Positions 36,111 to 46,837 of a stretch of DNA of 64,000 bases are shown piece by piece. Below the pieces are notes generated by a model that had not been told where the DNA came from, made no database searches, and saw only the letters and a list, made by a program, of their open reading frames with translations. Source of the stretch: Diabrotica undecimpunctata (lineage: Eukaryota > Arthropoda > Insecta > Coleoptera > Chrysomelidae); NCBI RefSeq assembly GCF_040954645.1, contig NC_092808.1, forward strand, positions 80,625,889-80,689,888, given 5' to 3'. Numbering within the stretch: the first letter of the stretch is position 1; every line of letters starts with the position of its first letter. The position numbers and the translations under genes were made by a program.

Positions 36111-37035
36111 AGTGATAGATTCGACCGTTACTTGATGGAAATTCATTTTATCTAACAATTAAACAGGTATGCGTTTACACGTCATATTTTGTAACTGAAT
36201 AAGTTGAGGAGGGGATAACTGTTTGTCTCAAGTTGGTCATTCAGAATTATGTCTGTATTTTTTAATTTGCTAATTTCCATAGATTCTAATATTCATGGAA
36301 TCTACAGATAGCTTAAGGCCTTTATTATAAATACACTTTTTTAGTAATAAAAATATATAAATAGAACCTAGAATACGCCTGTAAAAGTATGTAACCTTTG
36401 ATCTCTGGGATAAACCCATCTCCTGAACAATGGTGCCGATATATGTAGGTAAAATTTTCTACACCTATTTTAACCTATTTATTTCCTCATTATCAATATA
36501 TATGAGTTGTAACCGATACCACAAACTCATTTACTTATAGAGACTATATATTGACTATAGTTATTACTATACAAATCTGACTCGAAATATCGTCTTAAAA
36601 TAACAGTAACAGCAAAGTGAAAGATTAGTCATTTTTTATGAAGTTTAATGTAGAAGCGTTCACGAAAATTGAAGTACTAATAAGACCACCGCAATCGGGC
36701 GTACCCTGGGTAATGAATAATTAAGTAATCGTTAATTCTTAAATTACCCGTTCAATATGTTTTTTGTTAAATCGGTGCTTTTTAGGACCAACTATTCTAA
36801 TTATGTGTATAAATATTAAGAGTATATCTAGAGATAAAGACACTCCACTTTACATAAAAACTTATAATGAGAGAAAACAAAACCAGTCAGCTGAGAGAAC
36901 CTTTTAACGATGTTGAGCTTGGATCCGCTATCCACGTATATAATGAACAATATTACGGCTCCTGGCTGAGGATCTGAGCACAAAACTATAAAATTTGAAC
37001 TAAAAATACAACAATGGCTAATATCCAAAGTCTTT
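36111..37035. other. No recognised gene
   Basis: AT-rich sequence; the minus-strand frame at 36828-37028 has no recognisable motif. Confidence 0.5.
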
Positions 37036-37039
37036 AGAC

Positions 37040-37750
37040 AAGCAAAGCAAAGACAAAGTTGTTGCCTTGCTTAAACCTGGCAAAAACTCCAAAGACCACA
37101 AAAGCTATCGGCCAATATATCTATTTATTTTGTCAGCTATACAGAATACTTCTGTACATGATCCTTAATATAAACCGATAATAGAAGAAAAACTCAAATT
37201 AAAAGACAAAAGTGGCTATATATGACAGGTTAGATCATATATGTCACAAATACCAAATCTTGCCCAACACAGCGAAGAGAAGTACGAAAAATATCAGGTA
37301 TGAGGAGTGGTATTTGTTAATCTAAATGCCGTTTATAAATAGTTATTTAAATAACTTATAAAATATTTAGTTATAAATTAGTCAGCCAAATTCAGGGAAT
37401 ATTAAGACTCACATCCATACATAAGCTCTACAATATCGTAGCTATCAATCCACCTAATATCCGAAGATAAGTAGCTACAGAGCAAAAAAAAAACAAAGTC
37501 CAGATTCGTGACATCCACTCCACGAATACCAGCCTATTTTATGACTAGAATCAAGGAAAAACTGCCTATATCAACACATCTGCAAGATATACAAACAAAA
37601 ATAAGCTGCTCCTCTCCATCTGATCCCTCGAACGGAACTTCCTTATGGTAGTTATCTTCCTTAAATCTGCCAGGAGGACTCTTGCCTGCAAACACCGGTT
37701 AACTTAAGTGCATGTGGGGTGGTACAAGACTTATCACACTTTCTTAGTTA
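37040..37750 (+). pseudogene. Jockey-type LINE remnant (reverse transcriptase block and 3' end)
   Basis: KVVALLKPGKNSKDHKSYRP (37.05-37.11 kb) is the L-K-P-G-K ... Y-R-P-I block that opens the fingers of jockey/CR1-type reverse transcriptases. Q-x-x-NLAQHSEEKYEK and VVFVNLNAVYK (D-L-x-A-A-Y-D box) follow. From 37.43 to 37.74 kb the C-terminal region recurs with RRTLACKHRL and a W-Y-K-T cysteine remnant. The palm with the catalytic pair is missing. Confidence 0.68.
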
Positions 37751-38751
37751 ACTTTACCGTTCAAATCGCTCTTTTTGAAGGGACAAGGTTTATTTATGTA
37801 AACTGAACATCTAAAGTACAGTCAGTAAGCTATTACTTATAAAGATTATTGCAAATTTGACACTAACTCCACTTATATTAATTACATATTACTCCTAAAT
37901 ACGAGATAAAACATTCAGAAATATGTAATATTGGTGAAGTGGTATAATTCATGTTAGAAAAATTAATCATTCTTCCCTTTTTTGTGCACTACTACCCATT
38001 TTAACAAAAAAATATCTATTTTAGCACTTAAATATTTATTTTGAGATAACCTTCTATCCAGAATTAAAAAATAGAATAATAAGAAATAGAATCCAGAAAA
38101 AAATAAAATAATAAAATAGAAGAAATAAAATAATAAAAAAGCTGTATACAAGATATGATGAAACAATAAAAGAAGTTCTTATTAACCGGATTCTTAAATA
38201 AAACGTATAAAGACATACTCACGTTAACAAAATACATTAGGAAATTTTCGCATATGAAAAAACACATCCAACTTGGTAATGAAATCCTTTTGTATCTATA
38301 AATCTATCTTTAGAAAAGCACGTACCTACCAAAAACAGGTATTTGGTAGTACACATATCTGTTACATACTGTAATGCGTATGAATGATAACAAAAGTAAG
38401 GAGTCTATTTGAACCGTTTAGAATATACGCTGGAAATAAACGGCTTAATCCCATAGTTGCCAAACTATCAGAGCTTACTTAAACCGATATACGTATGGTT
38501 CCAATATACACGGAACAAGATCTAAACGACCCCTATAATATATACACGTGAACTAAGCGATATACATTCATGATACAGAGGTACTTAGGGGCTCCACAAA
38601 ATTTTTAAAAATTGTGAAACTATACATGTTGACGAATCGACAGAGCCAATATTATGGAATGGTCAAGTGAGCTCCGTATATCGGTGGCCACTTGACCACG
38701 GAGCTCACTTGAACCTGAATTTTAACATGGGCGGAGTCCACTTTATGCCGT

Positions 38752-38752
<1 letters not shown>
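37751..38752. other. No recognised gene; inverted repeat at the right end
   Basis: Mostly AT-rich. From about 38.4 kb the sequence is less AT-rich, with recurring short words such as AAGTG-GCTCCG that resemble 23.63-23.83 kb in inverse orientation. Confidence 0.5.
38661..38712. repeat. Stem-loop with alternative pairings
   Basis: TCAAGTGAGCTCCGT (38663-38677) pairs with ACGGAGCTCACTTGA (38698-38712). GGTCAAGTG at 38661 can instead pair with CACTTGACC at about 38690-38698, so two mutually exclusive hairpins are possible. Confidence 0.8.

Positions 38753-38841
<89 letters not shown>
38753..38841. repeat. (TA)n microsatellite
   Basis: Uninterrupted TA array to the left of the LTR-like element. 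Confidence 0.95.
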
Positions 38842-38845
<4 letters not shown>

Positions 38846-40242
38846 ATGGATCAGTTTATCGATCAGAAATAGAATAAAGAATTTTTTATTATTTTAATAT
38901 ACCGCGGGCGTATAAGTTAAAATACAACCCTGTACTTATTTGTAATAGTTAGAATAAGAGAAGACATTGTTTCTGTGACGGAACAGTTTTTCCTTGAAAG
39001 ACTGAGTGAATAGTGAAAGGACAATGGAACCCGTATAATTATATATTTAAGGAATAAACTTTGTAATTGTATTTTGCGGTGGACATTTTTCGAAAGTAAA
39101 TAAGAATTAGATTTAGATATGAGATAACAAGAATTTGGAAGCTTATTTCTGTTGAAAAAGGCAAAATTGTTAATGGTTTCTGAAAAGTAATTTGAGTGAA
39201 AGTAGTTTATTTGTTTTAAATATTATGTTGGAAATTTTCTAAATCGGAAATAGTTGGGAAAGATGAATGCTTATGATTAGTTTAAAAAGGAATGATGGGG
39301 AATGAGAGAGTGGAGAAGGTTTGTCTGGGGAGATTGAAAAGATGATTATGTTACCGGCAGACCAGAAGAGAAGATGTGTTTTTCGTGTAGTCAATCTGAG
39401 TACCAGTGTTTTCGTGTGTTAGTGAAAAAGGTGGAAGCTGAGAGCAGATCAAAATCGAGAAGATTAATACCTCTTTTGAGTCTGCATAGTCCACGAGATA
39501 TAATTGAGAAAGAAAGGAGAATTTGTGAATAAAGAGTACCGGTCAAAAGAGGCTTGGGCTTGTGTTTTCGGAGGAGTAGTTTGCTGGTATGCGGTTTGGA
39601 TCGATGCTGAGAACGGGAAAGATTTGATGGTAGCCGGACATAATCAATCAAGGATGGAACTGTGGTTTGATCGAGAGGAGACATCATTGGTGTGAAAAAA
39701 TAAAGGTCAGTCAAATAATTTGAATGAAAGAAAACCTCTAAGATATTCTAAAGATAAAATCAAATATAAACATACGAACTAAGATTCCAAGTTTCAAAGA
39801 GTTATTTTTTTGTGAATATATTATATTTATATGGTCAATTTTTTTGTGGATATTATTAAAAAACAGATCAATAGATAGTTTGTAATTAAAATTAAATTTA
39901 GAGTATAGTAGTTTGTTGGGAAAGATAATTGCTAACAAAAGTTATTTATTAATATTCAACGTATTGCTTATTGAAAATAAATAATAATTTGTGTGCATAT
40001 TTATGTTGTTTTAATGTTAGTTCCGTTTCCTGTTCTATCCCGATTATGAGCAACTAGGAGATACTGAACCCACTCGAAGAGATATATAAAGTAAAGTGAT
40101 TAAAGTAAAATTAAGAAGCACCCTGAGAATTTTTAATAGTAATTGATTTGTATGACTCTGCATAAATTAGTGAATTAATTAATTAAATAATTGGATTATT
40201 TAAATTAGTGTTAATTAATAATAAAACATCATAAAGCAGATC

Positions 40243-40248
<6 letters not shown>
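38842..40248. mobile_element. LTR-like non-coding element (possible solo LTR), 1.4 kb
   Basis: The segment lies within a TA array and has imperfect inverted ends TGTTATGGATC and GATCACAACA, so it begins TG and ends CA like an LTR. It includes AATAAA-type signals near 39.05 and 39.98 kb and a G-richer middle (39.26-39.70 kb). It encodes nothing recognised: the two overlapping open frames at 39391-39714 and 39504-39695 on opposite strands have no motif. A solo LTR is the simplest reading; a short-TIR DNA element is possible. Target duplications cannot be read inside TA repeats. Confidence 0.5.
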
Positions 40249-40310
<62 letters not shown>

Positions 40311-40349
40311 GTGTATATATCTATATACATATATTTATATATTTATATT
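40249..40349. repeat. (TA)n microsatellite
   Basis: TA array to about 40306, then imperfect TA with ACATGTGTATAT interruptions to about 40349. Confidence 0.95.
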
Positions 40350-41399
40350 AGGAAATATTTTCGCTGTTAGTACAATTAAACCTACAACTAAGATTAATAC
40401 ACTTCGTCGATTATAACTGCGCCGAGCTTTCGACATCCTCTCTGATTTTCGACATCCTCCTTTCTTTAGAGCTTACGAGGTCTCAGACTTAACCCCCAGA
40501 TACTACTACACTGATCACTAATCAATGCACTAATGCTACTTGGAACAGCTCTTCCCCTTGATGTGCTATAATGTGGGCTGGGTAACACTATTAGATTTAG
40601 TTATATATACGTTCCAATACATAATTGTTTGACTGATTTTTATTATTTTCAGTAAATTTAATTTTGATATTTTTTACCATGCAATTTGCGGTTGTCATTT
40701 AGATAACTCCGATATGATATTTTAATGGAATTTCTACTATTTTTACATTTTTAAATTTATTAGATTTTAGGAATATGAAAATTAAACTTGTGATGAAACT
40801 TATGTCTTGTTATATATGATTAATACAATAATACAATAAAGATGTATATTTAATAGAAAAATATTTTAAATAGTTTAGATATATTTACATGACCAAAAAT
40901 TATATTTTTATCGGAATATTTGCAAATAACTCTTGTTAGTGTAAAGGGAAAAAACGAGTTTATACCGGAACAAAGTATATTTACAAATCCTCTAAGCTAT
41001 TGAAGTTGCTTCCCAATTCCCTATTCGTCTCTCATTTTTCAAAGAAGACATAATCCATCTTATTGATCCTTCTGTATTCGTGGTATACCTACTTTGTAAA
41101 AGTCTTTACTTGAGTAAACTTCATAATCGTACAGGCAGCTGTTTTTATCAGGATGTCTTTTTATCTCTAGATTTTATATTACGAATAAATGATTATACTT
41201 CTAATAATTTGAAAGAAGTCTGGTTAAAAATTACGTTCATAAGGGATAACATAAATATAACTAATGATTTGAATTTTTAGATTTCTAGATTTCTGCATAA
41301 AAACTATATAATTTCGAGGTGCATGTACTACCAGTTTACCAGTATTACTATAGATTATTATTACCAGTATTAATATAGTTTATTATAGATTACCAGTAA
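40350..41399. other. No recognised gene
   Basis: AT-rich; about 41008-41070 repeats 20405-20465 with changes. The plus-strand frame at 41080-41280 has no motif. Confidence 0.5.
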
Positions 41400-41720
41400 T
41401 CTATTCATAAAACATGAATTTTTCTAGTTCTAGTAAGGTTTGGAGATTTATTATCTTATTTGTTAAATTTATGTCATTAGTTTTGGCTCTTTTCTTTAAC
41501 TGAAACTTAGGTTTTTTAAAGTTATCTTTGACAGGTGGCGTGGAAGCATCTTCTAAGGTTCTTTTTTTTTTAGTTTTGGTCAAAGTTCGTTGTGAGTATT
41601 CATAGGTGTAGTTTTTTTTTTGAAGGTAAAGGCTGTATTGTTTCAGGTGACGTTGATTTTTGTTTTTGGGTATTAGGGGATAACTCAGACGGTGTATGTT
41701 AGGGTTTTAATTTTAACTAA
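41400..41720 (-). pseudogene. C-terminal piece of an I-like LINE ORF1
   Basis: A lysine-rich minus-strand frame (KKKRTLEDASTPPVKDNFKK then PKFQLKKRAK) resembles the C-terminal tail of the ORF1 at 45.99-46.3 kb (KRNLSEIIYPPIRDN, KPRSKKPKSQL). Upstream of the short frame the similarity continues with breaks. The assignment is by comparison within this window. Confidence 0.5.
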
Positions 41721-44700
41721 GAAAGTGGTCAAAGGTATACGTGTATTTTGTGGTAAAATTACTTAATTAATCTAAGTTAATTAATGCTAATAAAATAGTT
41801 TTTGTTAAACTGACTTTATTGGTAAATATGGGATTGCTACTCTTTGAGATATTGTATGAGAAGTAGTAGGTGTGGAAAACTGGTATTTTAAATTGTTGGT
41901 TATCTTCTTGGGTATAATATATTGGTAAATTTTATGTCATCACTGTTTGTGCTGTATTATTGTGAGGAAGGTTATAAGGTAAAATGTTTAGACAATTAAA
42001 CTGCCTACTGTCCGGTTAGTTTACATTTAAAACATATGCAGTTTCTGGCTATTAATATTTGGTATTATATTTACAGGAACTTAATAAGAAAAGATTAGGT
42101 AGTACAAGATTTTCTGGCAAAGGTGATATAAATATTTATCTTTGGAAACTGAATATGTGACTAAAAGAATAATAAAATGCTCATATCTGTATGTACGAAA
42201 TTTCTGAAACAAAATTTAAAACTAGTTTTGTTAATTCGTCTATCATTATATTAGAAGATATGCTTGGACATACACTGATTGAGTTATTAACATTCTCGCT
42301 TCTTGAATCTTTCCATTTACATTTATATTCCTTGCCGTCACAATAAATTTATCTATCAAATCTTAAGACGAAAGATATTATATATGCATGCTGACTCAAT
42401 CTTTTGAGATAGTCATAAAGGTACAATGTACTAAAGTATTAAACAAAATATATTGCACTCTGTTGCTCTAATTGTTCTTACTTCTTAGTTATTAGAATTT
42501 AAGAATTATATAAGAATTAGAATACTTCTGTTGACTAAATAGTTTTGAATATGATACAGCTTGTAGAATGTAACTTTGAAGTTGATATGTTGTTTTCAAC
42601 ATTTAAAATCAGACTGAAAGCGGTCCTGCTTTACAGCTAGGTTCATTGGTGTGAGGTTAATAATTTTTTATCAGTTTTTTATTTGTAGTAATTTACCGTA
42701 ATTATTTAAATCCAAATAAATAATAATAATGAGTACATACTTACAGTTCCAGTTTTTTGTACACAGATCATTTTGACTTCGTTTTTTATACTTGAATATA
42801 ATAAATGCTTGAATAAATACTTTGAATTTTCAGTAATTACTATTTACTGTAGCACTAAAAGCAATTGCCAAAAAAAACATGTGCATTGGTTGCTGGTTTA
42901 GAATAGATCGAAATACTTTATATTATTTAACTTGCCGTTACATTTCCAATTTTACTATACTAATATTGGACGCCTTACCTCTGGTGTGAAGTTTTTCAAG
43001 TTTTTACGCATGTGGTACCACGGCTATATATAATCGTGCAAAATGTTAGCCCACACAGCGCTCATTCATAGGCGGGATTGTCAATTTATTTTTCTGAGGA
43101 AAACAGTATTTCTTAAGTACCTACAAGTCTGACCAGGATTATTATTCGTATCAGAAAGTGTGAATAATAATTGTATTTTTTAGAACTTTTGTTAAGATAA
43201 TGTCTGTCTGTCACTTCATAACTCTGTAGTGCCGTAGTCTTATCCCTCTTCTTAGATATAAGAATAATATTCCAGGCAAGTAAGTTTTTTTCCAGACATC
43301 ACATATAAGCCAGATAGTTGATGAGTTTTCCAATAATATATACGTACAGTAAGCAAATCTATACGTTTTCTGCAGAAATTTCAATGTGGTTTTTCGAGTA
43401 TTAACACTGCAAAAATGGAATTTTTGAATTTTTGCTTGCTATTCAAAAGTTTTTTATTTATGCTTAAATACTTAATTTGACTTAAAATATTTGATTTGTT
43501 TGGATAATACTTTAAAATTGCTTATTATATATTTTTTAAAATAACTTGTTGCTCCAAAACAGACAAATCGTTAATGCTTTATAACTTATGTAAAAATTAA
43601 CTTACGTTTTTGTGATTTCTCTTTAGATAAGAAATTAGTGCTTAACAAACCCTTAACATTTCAGTTTGATCCATCAATGAGTTTTAAAATGATTTAAATG
43701 TTTCATCCCAGAGGTCATTTTTTATAATAACAAGATATAAAATAATGAAAATATGGGAATTCTGCTGCCACTGTATGAAAGGTAAAAATTTTAATTTTAA
43801 TATGCCCCAAAAACAGTTTTAAAAAATAATTTTTATAACCAAAAAACGTTTTGTTAAATACCTATTACTTTTAACTGATATAAGATAGAATAACTTTTAA
43901 ACTATTAGTTACAGGCGAAGTGTTTTGGTAATGGCTATTAAAAATTTTTGAAGTATTTAATTTTGGAGGTTTTCTGTTCCTTACAGAGATAATTTTTATA
44001 TTTAAGTATAAATAGATATATTTTTCAAATTCCTAAAATTTTCGCACTAAATGATTAATAATTAAAACACCACACCCCATTGTCTAAAGAAAATGCACAT
44101 GTTTGCTTAACGTGGGCAAATATTAACGGAAAAACATGACAAATACGTGGTACTATAATAGAGATGTCCTGTACGTTTAAATGTTGTGCATTATAATACC
44201 ATAGTTGAGCATACCTAGTTCTAGTCCCCCATTCTGTTGGGCTTTTATAGTGACAGAAAATATTTTGAAGTTAAATTTTTAACTGTTTCATTATACTTTA
44301 TTCCTCTTATTTTGGTATTTCGCTTTTAATTCTATATTCCATCCATATTCCATGAATTTTTTTTATTTTACCTTAGTGAGAGAATTGCATTGTACGCCAA
44401 TGTTATTTTCACCATTTCATATTTTCCTAATTTATTATTTGTTGTTATTTATTATTTGTAACTTATTTTAATATTTTATAGATAAGCAAACAAGTAATTT
44501 TTTAAAATTAGTTTATATACTTGTATGCCTATAAGGTATATTTTCTAGGTTTATTTTAATGGAATACTCGAAAATTCCAATAAGACTCTTACCCTTAACT
44601 CATTCTTCGACTACGTCCTGCGGTAAGGGAGAGGATAGATGCGAGAATCTCATTTGAATATCTGAAATTCAAATTATTCCGAAGATGTAGTTGGCCAGAA

Positions 44701-45329
44701 TTGAAACCTTCAAAATATGCTAATTATACAAAGAGTCGGTGCCAAAATTTTGTTATGTCTTACGTAAAAGACGGATAATGAGGAAGGTAGTGGTGTTGAG
44801 TGCTAAAAAAGATAAGTGAGTGGTGGATAAGATAAGGAAAGCTTCTCATAAAACACATTTCAAAGTCGTTGGGTAGTTTTAGATTAAAATTATGTACAAT
44901 GGTGTAATGTCTATTTCGTGGTTTCTCTCTGCTAAACTCCAAGAAAGTTTTTTAATAAAGTTAACTAACTTTAGATATTTGAGTCTCTTACTTTAAAAGC
45001 GTTTATTGAAGAAATATATTTAGAATATTTTGTTTGTTGGTCAAGTTATACAGAAAACATGTATGATTTGTTCTTATATGCCTAATACCTAATATGTTTA
45101 TTCTACTATGATGTAAGAGAATATAAGTGTAGGAATATTCAAATAAAGAAAAGTGTTTCACCCAAGAAGTGATTATTAAACTCAAGGTTTTATGAGCATT
45201 TAAATCTGAACTGTCAATTTTAAGTTTTTTTTTATTTGAAACTTGTTCAACCTCAAGGATTATTAGCAATGGTCGATTTTACAGATAGGTACCATAAATA
45301 TAAATAAAATAAAAAATAACATTAGATTT
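41721..45329. other. 3.6 kb without a recognised gene
   Basis: The least feature-rich stretch of the window. Open frames at 44760-44942 and 45003-45269 (minus) are short and without motif. I saw no long repeats, paired ends or structured RNA by eye. It may be genuine intergenic or intronic sequence. Confidence 0.5.
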
Positions 45330-46836
45330 TGTTAATTAGTCCTGAGGAAACCAAAAAGAAATATGGTACGATTGCAGTCACTATGTTCACTTAGAATGTG
45401 TTTTAGTGTTGTAGGTAACTCTTCATATTGTCTTTCAAATGCGTATAAAGGACATTCCACTAATAAGCGATGTAATGTTATACCACTATCACACGCGTAT
45501 CACACAGGTTTGGGTTACTTCTGTAGTAGGAAATCATGTGTGATCTTGGTGTGTCCTAATCTTAATCTGGACATGGAGTTTTTAAGATTGTGACCCGAAT
45601 TTCCTTTGAAATGTGTTTCTTGTAAACATAGGATGGATAAATAAAATTTATTTATACGAATTTTAAGATCTTCTAAATGGGTATGGTATCCATTTAGGTT
45701 CCATTGAATAATAAAATTAAAATTAGTTTAATTAATAAGTCTCCGCAGAGGAATCACTACGACCATCGGTAGAAGTATTACTTAAAATTTGTGCTGTAAT
45801 CTTATTTTTAATTCGAGAATAAAGGGATTTAGGATATCTTGGGCTTAACATAGGATATATTTTCTATAGAAAGTCTATCAATCATTCGATATCCTCCGAG
45901 TACGTTCTGGCGATACTGAGAGGATCTGAAGAACCATGCGCATTTTCAAAGAAGTCAATAAGTTCTTCCTGTGTTAAGTTTGCATTGTTGGAGTTTTATT
46001 TAAAGAATTGACTGGTGCATTTGGTAAGATCTTCTACTAGGTTTCTGTTGTTTTCTAGTTGGGATTTTGGTTTTTTACTTCGCGGCTTCGGTTCAGCGAA
46101 GACATTTTCGTTATCTCTTATTGGGGGGTATATTATTTCAGATAGGTTTCGTTTAGGGTGCTGGGATAAGGATGTATCTTGATCAAAAGTATCCATTTGA
46201 GTCTCATTGGGTAGGTCGTAGCTTATCGGACTATGCTTATTTGATTGAGAGTTATTGATTTTTTTAGACGTTTCAGCCTCAATAAGAGAGGATTTTGTAG
46301 AGGAATTTATCGACAAAGGGGCTGATTGTTGTACTGTAGTTTCAGTCTCAGTAGGAGAGAATTTTGTAAAAGAAATTGTCGAAAGGGGTGCTGATTATTA
46401 TTTATTATGAAAATTATTTTGGGTGTTGTTTGAAGGAGTCTGATTATTTTTATTGGGACACTGAGATGCAAAATGTCCTTGCTGCTTGCATAAGTAGCAA
46501 GATTGCTTTTCAATAGAAAAGAAAATTCGATAGTTGTTATCCTCATGGTTAATTAACATATAATCAGGTGATTTGTCTAAGTTAGTTAGCGCTATAAAAG
46601 TGTATCGTCGGAAACTCAAGATATGCTTGAATGCTGGATTTGAAGTCCTTATCCTAAAAAAGTCAATTAGAGTTTACTAAAGTTTTTCAGTTGTTCTTCT
46701 ATAATGCTGTGCCGAATACTTGGACATAAGTTGGAAATAATCAATCGTTCATTTGGATTTATTAGTCTTCGGGCTTGAATACGTTCTTAATTAATTACTA
46801 CAATTCCATTATCGTTTGCTAAAAACTCATCGACTG
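45330..46836 (-). pseudogene. Internally deleted I-like LINE (ORF1 joined to ORF2 ends)
   Basis: On the minus strand, ORF1 (Gag-like RNA-binding protein) is read from about 46836. It includes ERIQARRLINPNERLIISNL and a CCHC zinc knuckle CYLCKQQGHFASQCP (46.47-46.51 kb). A basic, proline-rich tail follows, then NLTQEELIDFFENAHGSS and MLSPRYPKSLYSRIKNKI. ORF2 starts with QWNLNGYHTHLEDLKI and LCLQETHF-type endonuclease wording (45.60-45.71 kb). It then jumps at about 45.59 kb to the extreme C-terminus SRLRLGHTKITHDFLLQK with a cysteine-rich end. About 2.5 kb of endonuclease, reverse transcriptase and RNase H is missing. Several stops are present. Confidence 0.8.
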
Positions 46837-46837
46837 T

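Noticed and set aside
39391..39714. Overlapping frames on both strands as a small gene
   Set aside because: Neither has a recognisable motif, and the region behaves like non-coding LTR sequence.
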